Positions 35,407-46,129 of a stretch of DNA of 64,000 bases are shown here, in pieces; position 1 is the stretch's first letter; every line of letters starts with the position of its first letter. The translations under genes were made by a program, and so were the position numbers. This stretch comes from Armillaria gallica. Its lineage: Eukaryota; Basidiomycota; Agaricomycetes; Agaricales; Physalacriaceae. The DNA lies in assembly GCA_037576215.1 (NCBI GenBank), contig JBANDB010000003.1, positions 7,502,001-7,566,000 on the forward strand, in the 5' to 3' direction. The notes below the pieces were generated by a model that saw nothing but the letters and a program-made list of their open reading frames with translations, was not told where the DNA came from and made no database searches.

Positions 35407-37001
35407 ATTAGCATAACTGCTCTGCTGCGGTGGACCGGACGAAAACGATCATTGCTGAGCTTTCTGGAATTGATCATTTGAATTTAGCTGCAATAACGTC
35501 TTGCCAAGTTTAATGAGCTGATTAATATGCTCCATCTTTACTTGGGGTTCCACAGGTTCCTCCTTGACACGAACAATTGGCTGAGGTTGTGAAACTGGAC
35601 CAGGATACAGCATCTCTGATGGTCTAGCTGGACCAGCGTCACGAAAACTCTGAGTAGGCATACTGCTAAGAGTGCTTTCTCCTTTATTCGTGCCTTGTAA
35701 AATGAACTGAGTGGCTGCATAAATATCGCTGAGGTCGTAAGGGTCTGCTGGATGATGGTCTGGTAATTTGATCTGGAGTCGATGGGCAATGGCATCCCAA
35801 ATGTGGCTAGGAAAGCCTTTACTGAACATATTACCAGTCTCATGGTTCGACAAATGATTATTCGTGACCAAGTGCTTTACTTTGGGGTAGAATTCTCGAT
35901 AAAACGCTCCTAGGTCTGTGAGATTATCAACTTCTCATGTGTATTTTCCAATAACGCGCTTGAGGTCATGTCTCTCATATTTACGAGTGGTGCTAGTGTC
36001 TGGATACTGAGCAACTAGGGCATCCTTGAAATTTTTGTAGGTTTTGCCGGCATCACTATATTTGGGCAAGCTCTCCCAAAACTCGGAGATGACAAGTCCG
36101 GGATAGTAGATAAACCACTTCTTTTTATCAGTGTCTGCGTTTATGGTATGACGGGTGAAAAGGCCTTCGATATCACTGATATAACGCATCAACTCGTGTC
36201 CAGGACTATTTTCGTCAATGATATTTGGAGCGCTCTTCTCCTTTTGGAAAGGCATAGATGCTGCTGCCATGGCTGCTGGTTGTTGTACTGGCTGCTGAAC
36301 TGGAGACTGTACTGGGGGCTGTATGGGTGGTTGTGCACTGGGTTGCACTATGGGGGCTGGTTGTTGATTCAGATTGACTGGTGGTAAAGTGGGAAATATG
36401 GGAAAATAAGAGGTGGAAGCCTCTGCTGGTGGATCAAAAGTGAGGCTTTGTTCGAAGGACTCGTCCTTGATATCAAAGTTTATGGTGGTAGCGGAATCTG
36501 GTACTAATTTGTTGCTAGATTCAACGGATTCTTCTTGTCAGTAATCGGTGAACGAGGCGGATTCTACGTGGTAGCCTCTGAAAGCTTGTCTGGAATAAGG
36601 TGTGCTGGGGGCTGTTCCATAGTTTGAACCAAAGAGTTCTGTGGTAACTTTGGTTTCTTCATCGTCTTCTGGTCCAGAAAACGATAAATTCTCTCTTTCA
36701 GAGATGTCTAATTCTTCAGGAAACGGGAATGTGGGAGATTCAACAAAAGACCTGGGAATGGGACTATGAGGGGAGTCTGGTAACAGGGTTTCTGTAGCGA
36801 GCGTCGAAGATGACACTTCAGATGATGCTCAATGGGCTGTGGATTCTTGTAACTGAAGACGTGCAGAGGTATTTCAGAGGCCTCTGCCCTGAACTGGGAC
36901 ATAAGGTGTTTTACATTCAAATTTTCAGGAAATGGTGAAGAATTCGGGTTCACAGCAAGTATAAGCTCCCTACAAAGGGCAAATTGAAAGGTGATAGGCA
37001 T
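35407..37001 (-). pseudogene. Ty3/Gypsy gag (element A2)
   Basis: Homologous to A1 gag throughout. MPITFQFALCRELI at 37,001 is the likely start. Lesions: TGA near 36,828 (A1 has TTA), TGA near 36,540 and after QKAQQ near 35,449 (both shared with A1), and TGA near 35,936. Pro/Gln repeats and the WFIYYPGLVISEFWESLPKY capsid segment are conserved. Confidence 0.82.
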
Positions 37002-37066
37002 ATATAAATGCGATCAAAGAATTGATCCAGGATGTGAACTGATCCCCTCGCAGTGGGCTCCAGAAA

Positions 37067-38756
37067 TGATGGGCCTAGGACTTCCGTGGCAACAACAACA
37101 CCAACTCGGAATGAGCTTGGTTAATTAACGTAGTAGCATGGCAATCAAGGTGATCGTGTGTGCAAGTGGTTCGGGGCACCTCCATGCAGTAGAACAATTC
37201 CTCTATATGCAAGAATACACTGCGACTTTAAGTCTGCGAAGTAGTACTGCTTGGTAGTCAAGTACTAGATGCGAAGGCTATAAGCCAGTAGGGTTCTCTC
37301 GAAGTGAGAGGGAACGAAAACAGGTATGACATGAATACCACAAATCCATATAAGAAAACGTGCAGTGAAACTAGAAAACGTCGCTGGACGGTAATCTGAG
37401 TGGGGAGAATGATGGAGAATAGACTAAACGGTTGGCAATAGTCTATGAGTGAGTGAGGCGAGGAGAAAACGGTGTGGGGACTGTGAGTGGCAAAATAAAC
37501 ATGGAACGAGGTGCTGAGGGTGGACTGGTGAGAGAAAACGTGGAACTACGAAAACTGGCGATGATACTGGTCCTATACTATGCAATGGGGCTGAGTCGAT
37601 GTCGAAACTTGTCTGGTACTGAAATGATCCTATCCTATGTCAAACTAACCTTCAAGTCCACTTGAGGGACTGATACTATATGAAAACTGGCTGAAACTGA
37701 TCCTAAGTCTGCTCTGAGACTACCCAAGTGGGCGATGATAATGATGGCGAAAGAGAAACGGTAAAAACTCCAATGGTGTGAAAGTGAAACAATGACGGCC
37801 TATAAAAGATAACAGGGGTGAGGTATAGTGTGGAGATCACATATTGGCACAGTATGAGTGTGCACCAATAGTGTTAAGAGTGAAGAGCGCGTAATGAAGG
37901 ACTCTTCACAGTTAAAAACTGTGTGATAACTCTGGTGAGCTCAAGAGTCGTCGTGCAATCAAGAATATGCTGGTGTAAATGATATATTGCTGTAGAACAG
38001 TGAATAAATGTTGTTTACTGGCGATAGACTAGAGCGTGATGGTAATTGACGTAGTCTGGGATCGACTAGAGATGAACTGCTCCTGAACTACGTTTTCTAG
38101 CTAGTTTTCATACTACAAGTACAAATTTATAAATAGAATAAATATGTGAGACTTAGTAAGGCTGTAAGGCCTTGGCTTTGTAAAAATTGGAGGAAACATA
38201 TGGTATGTCGTCTTCTAAAGTAACAGCAACTCGTCGACGTTGCCGTGTATGGATGCGAACCATATGGGGTCATTGAGCGATGCACAGATTGTTAGGTGCT
38301 GTTTAGCTGCAGATTACTTGAGTGATAGTCATTGTGCTGAGGAGTATGCGTGGGGTAACATTTTCTTGAGGCCTTGGCAAAGTAACAGCCTTAGTAAACA
38401 CGGTCTGTAGTTGCCGTAGCTGCTATTGCCGTAGCTGGGAGGGTACTCATGTCAATCATGTCATTTTCATTAAGTGATCAATGAGTGCGTCAACTAGGTT
38501 CTTCTGAGTGATGTGATGATTCTGTATTGGGATGATTGTCAATTGAAGGTGCCTTGCCATGATGAAGTACGGCAATTATGATGCATGGCAAGATGGAATG
38601 GATAACAAAGCGTGTAAGGAGTGGTTGCCATAGGATGAAAGTGGTATCAGTGTGCATGCAATCATTGGTTTGCTGAAAGGCCGTTGAAGGGACAGTAGCG
38701 TTAATTAGCAGGGAAAATCCACGAATTCTGAGCATACAGAGCCTAGAGGCTCATCA
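37067..38756 (-). mobile_element. 5' LTR of element A2 (1,690 bp)
   Basis: Runs from TGATGGGCC (37,067) to GGCTCATCA (38,756) with no large insertion and aligns with LTR A1. The minus-strand TATA region is near 38,110, the post-LTR primer-site candidate TTTCTGGAGCCCACTG at 37,066-37,051. The right edge abuts C2 gag, so A2 is inserted in C2. A few degenerate units of the 20-bp array seen in LTR B occur near 37,370. Confidence 0.85.
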
Positions 38757-40119
38757 GCGGTAAGTTGCTTCTGGTTCCCGGGGTGCTTGTCAGGGTGAGG
38801 CTCGATACCATGGGCCTCATTGAAGACCCGCTGCTCTTGCCGCTCATTGTACATTTGGCAGATGCAGTGTTTCCATTCTGGGTACGTGTGAGGTACCCCA
38901 AAGCTGATGTTGGTGGTTATCGTGGCATAGCTGGGTGGGATTCTTTTTCAGACCGCTCATACAAGGGCGCTGCAGTCAGATTTGTCAGTGAGTCGGTTGG
39001 CCAGTTTGGCCTCTCGTTCGAGCTTCTGGAAGTAGATGTTGGCAGGGTTGTTGTTCATGCAGATCTTGCCCATCCATTTCTCGTGGACTTCTTCGATGGC
39101 AGGGTCCTGGAATTGTTCACAGAATATTTCCATGAACTCATCCCAGCTGGAGTATTGGTATCATGGCCCTGCGTCATAGTCGGCTGTGTCATCGTCCATT
39201 TCGGGTTCGGGCAGTACGTGCCAGTAGTCGTCCTGAAGGTGTACCCACCAGTCTTGGGCAGTCCCTTCCAGATGTGAGGTGGTGAATACTATCATGAGGG
39301 AGGGGACATTCTGGTAGAACAGTCAGAACACCTCAAAGTAGGTGTTACAGTCCCCAAGGAATCATTTGATATCATTGTGGTCCCCTTTGAAAAGGGCTGG
39401 TGTCCTCATGAGTATCAGCTTAATCTGGGCCATGGCCAGCAGTTTGCCGATGTTCCAGGCCCCCATGGGTCCATGATCCGGAGGACCATTGTAGCCTGGA
39501 GGTCACGGGACCAAGAACATGTCTCCCCACGGTCTAGGGCATGGTTGCCTCCCTCATCCGGGTCCCTCGCCTTTCGACTTCCTTGCCTCAGTCAGCTCTT
39601 CCCTGAGCTTGACGTTCTCATCTCACATCTGCACCATCTGTGCTTCCATCTGCGTGAACCGCTGATCCATCATTGGCTCCGATGGTCCTGCCATGTCTCC
39701 TTCTGCTCTGCCAATGAGGTGACTAGTGCCCCAGCCGTGGTACTCCCCCTGCCTTCTCCAATTCTGGGTCACGTTTCGGGGTGGTGAGTTGGGGAATGGG
39801 CCCACCCCAAACATTTGGAAGTCAGGGATGTCCTCAGGTGACTGGGATGGGTGGAAACCTTGTCCGAAGGTCTCTGGATCATACCAGAACTCTTCAGGAT
39901 GGAAGGCTCTCAGCATTTTGTAGTTGGTCATTCTCAGCGGTGGCGAGGGGTCATAAGGTGTCCTCCAATTCTTGCTGCTCCCAGGTGGTCTGTAGGCGGG
40001 CGTCGCATACACAATTCCCTTCAGCGGGTCCATAGTGTTCTCGGTTTTGGTTGTCAAAGATCCGGGTCATGATGGTGTCCCTTCTCTGGGGGACGGTTCC
40101 ATGTATTGGGTCTCCCTGC
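38757..40119 (-). pseudogene. Ty3/Gypsy gag (element C2)
   Basis: Minus strand. MDPLKGIVYATPAYRPPG lies near 40,030, followed by a Met/Gln-rich coil (MMDQRFTQMEAQMVQM). The Gag core comes near 39,400: FKGDHNDIK-stop-FLGDC, TSHLEGTAQDWWVHLQDD, then EFMEIFCEQFQDPAIEE and YPEWKHCICQMYNE. Several stops and frame changes are present. Related to but clearly diverged from C1 gag. Cut at 38,756 by LTR A2; separated from its 5' ORFs by solo LTR B1. Confidence 0.78.
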
Positions 40120-41887
40120 TGATGAGCCTAGACTTCCGTGGCAACGGCAACACCCAAATCTCGGTGAGAGCTTAGGCAATTAACGTAGCAACACAGCAAT
40201 CAAGGCAATGTGTTTGCAAGTGGTTCGGTGCACCTCCGTGTGGTCAATTCCTCAATAACACAAGATACACTGTGACTTTAAGTCAGCGAAGTAGTACTCT
40301 TGGTCAAGGAGTACTAATAGACATTGGCTGTAAGCCAGGAAGGATCTCAATAAACGAGATGGGACGGAATCTGGTATGACTTGAATACCAAAAAACCGCA
40401 ATAGAAACTGCGAAAATGATCTAGAGACCACGAAAATGGGTCTAGAAATTGTAGCAACGGTCTAGAAAACATAGCAACGTGCTAGAAATCGTTGCAACGG
40501 TCGAGAAATCGTGGGGAGGGACTGGAAAACGTGGGGAGGGACTAGAAATCGTTGCGATGCTCTAGTAATTGTGGGTGAGGACGAGTAATCATGTGGAAGG
40601 ACTGGTAATCGTAGCAATGCACTAGAAATCGTTGCGATGCTCTAGAAATCGTAGCGATGAGCTAGTAATCATGGGGGAGGGCTAGAAATCGTGGAAATTG
40701 ACTAGAAGACGTCGAAATAGCCTAGTAAACGTGGCTTGGGGTGTACCTAATATTGTGAGTCGAAACAATAGCAATAAACGTACAGAGACTGCAAGAAACT
40801 GGTAGAAATCGTAGCAACTGAGGTGCTGAGTGGGGTGCTGCGGCAATAGATGCACAGCAACTCTGAACAATGATAAAGACAAGGGTGATCCTATGGAGCT
40901 GAACTGGGCCTACACAGAGGCAATACTGAACTGGGTGATGAAAACGATGGCGATGTAGAAGGTGAAAGTGATGAAACAATCCTATGTGGTGAAAGTGAAG
41001 TGATGTTGTGGCATTAAAAGACAAAAGCAAGTTATTGACGCAAGATTTCATGTATTGGTGCAACCAACAACGTTTAAAGAGTAAAGCAAGCAGTGGGGAA
41101 TAACTTGGAGTAACCGTAGCTGACTGGTAATGCTGTAGCCTCGTCAACTGGGTAAGAACTAGCTCTAAAAATGCGGTATCTACCTAGTTTTTATACTACA
41201 AGTACGATTTTATAAATAGAATATTCTTCGGAGCCTTAGTAAGGCTGTAAGTCCTTGGCTTTTGTAATAGCCATAGTAAACATATGGTATCTGTGGTTCT
41301 AAAGTAACAGCAAGTCCTCGATGTTGCCATGTATGGATGCAAACCGTGTGGTTTTATTGAGCGATGAGCGGATCATAAGGTGCTGTGTAGCTGCGGATTA
41401 TTGAGCTGCAGTTGCCGTGCTGAGGTGTATGTGTGGGGCAACAATAATTCAAAGTCTTGGCACTGTAACAGCCTTAGTAAACGTGGTCTGTAGTTGCCGT
41501 AGCTGTAATTATCGTAGCTGGGAGGGTACTCGCATCAATCACGTCATTTCATTAAATGATTGATGGGCACATCAACTAGTGCTTCTGAGTGATATAGCAA
41601 CCCTGTTTTAGGATGATTGTCAATCAAAGGTGCCTTGCCATGATGGGATACGGTAATTGTGATGCGAGGCAAGCTGGGAAGGATAACGGAGTGCGTGAGA
41701 AGTGGATGTCATGGTTTTAGGACTGGATCTGAATGTTTGTGGCTTATACTGTGAAAATCCATGGTATTATGGAGAGTTGGCAGTGTTATGGAGTGTGTGA
41801 GGGTTATAATGGCATCGCTTCAAAGGTATTGAGTGATGGATGGCTAAATCCACGAATTCTGAGTGTACAGAGCCTGGAGGCTCATCA
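40120..41887 (-). mobile_element. Solo LTR B1 (1,768 bp) inserted in element C2
   Basis: Perfect 9-bp terminal inverted repeats TGATGAGCC...GGCTCATCA. Minus orientation is set by GTATAAAAACTAGG near 41,200. Flanks on the minus strand are GTGG and GCAG, both derivable from GCGG by one CpG transition, so a decayed 4-bp target duplication is plausible. Outside its 20-bp array it is nearly identical to B2, so both are recent. Confidence 0.82.
40401..40741. repeat. 20-bp minisatellite in LTR B1, 17 units
   Basis: Seventeen tandem units, nearly all exactly 20 bp, with consensus close to CTAGAAATCGTNGNNATGNT. Two sub-types alternate, one with GTTGCGATGCT and one with GTGGGGGAGGA second halves. The array begins at 40,401 and ends at CTAGTAAACGTGGCTTGGGG. 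Confidence 0.9.
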
Positions 41888-42715
41888 CCACTCAGTGGCG
41901 AGGAAGTACCCCATGGGTTCTCGTACTCTTCCTCCTGCTGCAGGGAGTCTTTGCTCGAGGTCTTGTCATCTGTAGTCCCAGGCGGCAGTTCACTTGGGTC
42001 TGAGGATCTCTCGGTCTCTGGCCGAGAGTTTGGGCCAGTCGAAGTTGGTTCAGTGGGGATAGAAGGGGTCCCCAATGGTACAACATCGGCCCTGATGGTC
42101 ATACTGGAGCGGGTCGAACTCGTAGTCCCGGACAAGTCACTGCTGGTAGGTGAAGAAGTCCTCAGGAGAGGAGTCTGAGTCCAACGCATTGGATTTGCTG
42201 GGGAATCATCCTCTGGGTGCCATTCCAGACCCGAGGGATAGCCGATCGGGATGGGGTATGACCACCCAGGGGCGAGGTTGTTGTATTGGCACAGGTCCAC
42301 CCAGGTAGGGTGGAACGGGTTCACTGTTGGTATTGTGAATGGTGATGACCTCGGGTTCCACTCTGAGGTCGGTGACTGAAAAGCCTGGTACAAGGGTTGG
42401 GGCCACTGGTTGGTCCCATACCCAAAGGTTGGCAGGGGTGTCGTCGGGTCCCCAGGTGCCCATAGGATATTCGGGGTCCTCAGCAGGTGTCAGTCTGTCG
42501 AGGACATCAGTCCATACCGCCCTGGTTGCTGTGGGGACAGGGTCTGGAGTCGGGGTTCGGTGAATATTGCTTGGCCTCAGCGTGGTGTTTTGTGGTTCTG
42601 ATCGTTCTAGACTGGGGGTCCTCGAGTCCTGCCTACTCTCGAAGAACTCGGTGGAGGATGCATGAGATAGGGTGGCGGAGGCCCTGGCGTGGGTACGGCG
42701 GCGGGTCATAGTCAT
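41888..42715 (-). pseudogene. Ser/Thr/Pro-rich pre-Gag region (element C2)
   Basis: Two overlapping minus-strand frames: 42,715-42,206 (169 codons, starting with an Arg-rich TRRRTHARAS) and 42,393 down to about 41,888 (Ser/Thr/Pro/Glu-rich, ending NPWGTSSPLSG). The second then reads into LTR B1. Composition and position match the C1 pre-Gag region; a frame change between the two parts is likely. No catalytic motif seen. Confidence 0.55.
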
Positions 42716-42889
42716 CGTCGTGTCCAGGGTTCCGGGGTAGGAACCGGTGTGGGATGATATTCGTGGTCGGATGTCTGTTCAGACCCTTTGGAGGACATAA
42801 TGTCTTGGGAAGGGTGCATGGTCTAAGTTGTATCGGTTTTGGATGGGGACTAGTAGTCCCCAGTGCTGGAGTCGGTTTCAGATTTCCTC

Positions 42890-43009
42890 TCAGAAGGCGA
42901 GAAGAATGAGAGCAGTGAAAAAGAAGATGAGCATGGCACCTGCTAGGGCCATTCCTATTGCGATGGTCTGGGTGTTGGTCAAGTCAGGGCTCATTGGTGG
43001 GCTAGCCAT
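42890..43009 (-). CDS. Small single-pass membrane protein ORF, 39 aa (element C2)
   Basis: Starts at 43,009, stop TGA at 42,892-42,890. A short polar N-terminus (MASPPMSPDLTNTQ) is followed by one strongly hydrophobic helix (IAIGMALAGAMLIFFFTALI) reaching almost to the C-terminus. It lies in the 5' leader of C2 between the LTR and the pre-Gag ORFs, about 30 nt after another small membrane ORF. It could be a fragment of a larger protein split by the stop, or a separate mini-protein; C1 has one membrane ORF with a long tail at this place. Confidence 0.45.
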   Translation of the reverse strand: MASPPMSPDLTNTQTIAIGMALAGAMLIFFFTALILLAF

Positions 43010-43035
43010 CGTTGGATGAGATATGCTCATAGAGA

Positions 43036-43143
43036 TCAGATAAAAAGAAAGCAGTCGAAGATGATGAGGATGGTGAGGGCGATTATGAGGATGGTTCCTG
43101 AAATGGCAACTGCTGCGATGGTGCCTGAGGGCCATGCTTCCAT
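43036..43143 (-). CDS. Small single-pass membrane protein ORF, 35 aa (element C2)
   Basis: Starts at 43,143, stop at 43,038-43,036. After MEAWPSG it is almost wholly hydrophobic, with an IAAVAISGTILIIALTILII helix, and ends FDCFLFI. It overlaps the 3' end of the preceding 57-codon frame and is followed by the 39-aa membrane ORF. Not recognised as any family; a chance hydrophobic frame cannot be excluded. Confidence 0.4.
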   Translation of the reverse strand: MEAWPSGTIAAVAISGTILIIALTILIIFDCFLFI

Positions 43144-43256
43144 TCAGGTTTCTTCGTCTGTGCATAGACGGCGATCAGGAGTGCATTTAGCATGGCAGAG
43201 AGGGATACGTTGTTCTGTTCGGCGGTCTGGACTATTTTTTGTTTGTCAGGTAGCAT
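43083..43256 (-). CDS. Small leader ORF, 57 aa (element C2)
   Basis: First ATG after the C2 LTR and primer site (43,256). Predicted product begins MLPDKQKIVQTAEQNN, has an amphipathic AMLNALLIAVYAQ stretch and a Gln/Pro-rich end. It overlaps the start of the 35-aa membrane ORF in another frame. Function unknown; listed because it heads a series of three leader ORFs. Confidence 0.35.
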   Translation of the reverse strand: MLPDKQKIVQTAEQNNVSLSAMLNALLIAVYAQTKKPEWKHGPQAPSQQLPFQEPSS

Positions 43257-43295
43257 AAAAGATCCCTTCAGCTGGTGTTGAGGGATGTAGTAGAA

Positions 43296-43477
43296 AGCTT
43301 TGAGCTAATTGTTATGGATGGACTCAGGAATAACAAACAAGGTGACCAAAGGCTGCTTCGCATTCGGGCAGTCACCTATGGTACCATGGAGTTTGTCACA
43401 GCAAGGCGGTATAATGCTTAGACTCTCGGCGAGCATAGAAGAGTAAAGTCTGGGTTATAGAAACTTAGCTCAAAGCT
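43296..43477 (-). promoter_or_regulatory. Self-priming site pair of element C2
   Basis: AGCTTTGAGCTAA (minus strand, 43,477-43,465) begins 34 nt after the start of TATATAAG. Its exact complement TTAGCTCAAAGCT (minus strand, 43,308-43,296) begins one base past the LTR end. Relative to C1 one C-G pair has become T-A, keeping full pairing. Spacing to the TATA box and to the LTR end is the same in both copies. Confidence 0.7.
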
Positions 43478-43713
43478 AGGGTTACATGGCTTTGAGTACG
43501 CTACTTATATACCATTTGAGTTGTGCTAAATATATACGTGTCCATCTGTCAAATGGGTGTCAGGTCATATGGAAGTTGGCTCATTACCATGCGCTCTGGC
43601 AGTAACGTTGAAGTCATTCAGTTTAGTGCTGGTAATCATGTGATTTGCCATGGTGCCGAGATGCTGAGGTGCTGAGATAAGATAAGATAAGGAAAAATGA
43701 AAAAATCGTAACA
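43310..43713 (-). mobile_element. 5' LTR of element C2 (404 bp)
   Basis: On the minus strand: TGTTACGATTT (43,713) to ...CCATAACA (43,310), with perfect TGTTA/TAACA ends. Three tandem GATAAG motifs (about 43,676-43,691), TATATAAG at 43,511-43,504, and conserved GGTGACTGCCCGAATGCG near 43,365. The outer edge abuts the old plus-strand Gypsy relic. Confidence 0.82.
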
Positions 43714-43739
43714 AGATCACTCCCCTTTATTAGTAGTCC

Positions 43740-45350
43740 TCGACCAAGATACATGGACCAAAATATTGATGGAGGCCCATGAAAGGCTTGGCCATAAAGG
43801 GAATGCCAACAGCAATGACTGCAATGCATGGTTCTTCCACCTACAATATCTGCTCCTGCCACTATATTTGAAAAGGTGTACATTGATGTCATGTTCATGC
43901 CAAGGTCATATGGTTACAGATATATCATGTGTGCTAAGGATGACCTGACAGTAGTAGTTGAAGCCAGTGCCTTAAAAGAAAATAAAGCCAAGACTCTGGC
44001 TAAGTTCTTTTGGACCAAGATCTATTGCAGATATGGAGCTATAGGACAGATTGTTATGGATAATGGCCCCAAAGTGAAAGGAGTATAAGACCCAGCTATT
44101 GAACGTACATGAATATGGAAGCTCCTCAGTGCCAGGATGTAGAGGGAAATGACAACTGAGGAGTAAAGGCAATGTGCTCAAGTATGTAAGTGGATGACAA
44201 AGAGCACTGAAAAAGGAAAGAGGTAAGGTAGAACCGGGCAAACAAGAAGCATTCAAATGCCTAGCCAAATGATTAAATGTGCCACATGTTCAGATATCCT
44301 CTTACAACAAATGAGCTGGAGGAGTTGTGGAACAAGGACATTTCATTTTAAGGGAAGCCATTGTGAAGGCATGCCCAAAACATAAAAAGGATGGACAGAT
44401 CAAGAACTGTGTCAGAGATTCTGCATAAGCATTATTATGTCAACTCTCCAGTATTATACGATTATGGCATATTATAAGGTGTTAGCATAGTACGAGGGCC
44501 TTTATTTTTGGTCAGAATTACCTTCTAAATGTGCTTGTTCAGCTCCAATAAAAACTATCTCGATAAGCCCTGTGGTTCAGATTATTTTGTGACCATTATA
44601 AGGTAGCTTATAATATCACATGATACCTTATGAACCTTATATGACATTACTACCAGAGAGTCAGCACTTTATTGGTTTATATGCCCAAATAAGGCATTTG
44701 CAGAATCTCGGACATGGCCTGACTACATAGATGCCGCTGTATTTGCAGACAGAGTTACAACAAGCAGTGTGGCAGGGTTTTCACCCTACTACCTGTTGCA
44801 TGGTGTTGAACCCTTGCTACCATTTGACCTTGCAGAAGCCACATTTATGATATAAGGGTTTCATTCTGGAATGGAGACATCAGAATTATTAGCTCTGAGG
44901 ATACAACAATTAATGAAACATTCTGAGGACCTAGAACAAGCAGTGGCAGTACTCAGAGACTCCTGTTTTCAATCACATGAACAGTTCCTGAAGAGATTTA
45001 AGCATCAGCTATTAAAGGAGGATTACAAACCCAGAGAGCTGGTACTGGTCCATAACACCCAATTGGAAATGACTGTGAATCAGTTCAAAACTGCACCTAG
45101 ATATTTCAGGCCATATGAGGTGGACAGGCAAACACATGGCGGAAACTATAAATTACATGAGTTAGACGGAACCCCACTTAAAAAGAATGTGGCAGCTTTC
45201 CAGCTACTCCCTTACATCACATGGAGAAGTCCTGAATTCCAACAAATCATAGCTGACAACTGTCATGTCCTAGACCCCAGCAGTTATCATAAGGAACCCA
45301 TCACTGCTGGGGCACGTTGGTGTTTTTGTCTGAAAGACAGCAAGTAAACA
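43740..45350 (+). pseudogene. Old Ty3/Gypsy integrase relic, plus strand
   Basis: EAHERLGHKG (H-x3-H of the integrase zinc finger) is followed after a deletion by FEKVYIDVMFMPRS, the core CRYGAIGQIVMDNGPKVKG, VVEQGHFILREAIVKA, then RTWPDYIDAAVFADR and LLHGVEPLLPFDLAEAT. The C-terminal part is an open frame of 158 codons (44,871-45,347) including LVHNTQLE and FQLLPYITW. Numerous stops and an insertion of about 270 bp near 44,425-44,697 break it. It is opposite in orientation to the nested elements and poor in CpG by eye, so older. Confidence 0.82.
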
Positions 45351-45922
45351 CCCACATGTGTTTGAGTAAATCTTTCCAAAAGTAAACACTGCGATGTGAT
45401 TACATGAAGAATGACTCCCAGTTTTTTGTACCGTTCCTCTTTCCGTGTTAATGCAAGTACTTTTGTAAGAAAATACCTAAATAAGGAGGTGCTGTCATTT
45501 GGTTTGTGTTTCCCATAGTGTTCTTTGTCCAAAAACACCTGAGCAACGACACTATGTGTAATGATTGGTGTTTCAGTGAGATGTTTGCAGTAGGAAATAC
45601 CTCCAGAACAAAGGAAAGACCAGGTGTTTGTTACCAGAAACACCGCAAGAAACATTAATCATTACACATGGTGTCATTGCTCAGGTGTTTTTGGACAAAG
45701 AACACGATGGGAAACACGGACCAATTGACAGCATCTCCTTATTTAGGTATTCACTTACAAAAATACTTGCGTTTAACACGGAAATAGGGATAGTAAGAAA
45801 AACTGGGTGTCATTCTTCATGTAATTACATCACGGTGTTTACTATCTGAAAGATCTACACAAATACATGCCAGTATTTACCTGCCGTCTTTCAGGCAAAA
45901 ACACCAATGGACCCCAGCAGTG
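45302..45922. mobile_element. Foldback/MITE with CACTG ends and 3-bp target duplication
   Basis: Starts CACTGCTGGGG and ends CCCCAGCAGTG; the two halves form a nearly complete imperfect palindrome of about 300-bp arms. Flanked by CAT on both sides. CACT-type ends and 3-bp target duplications are features of the CMC (CACTA/En-Spm) superfamily. It sits in the C-terminal integrase sequence of the Gypsy relic. Confidence 0.85.
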
Positions 45923-46129
45923 CATAGCAATTTTGGATGATTCTGACATGGATACAGACTAAATGGGAAAAATACAAATTCAGACACTATAAAATTAATT
46001 GAATTCTCCAGACACCATAAGCATTCCAACCCCATTTAATATAACCCTATTACCCTGAAACCGGACTCTGTTCAATCTAAACCTGAAAGGAAGAAAACCT
46101 GCCAACCCTTCACCATAGAAAAAGACTGA

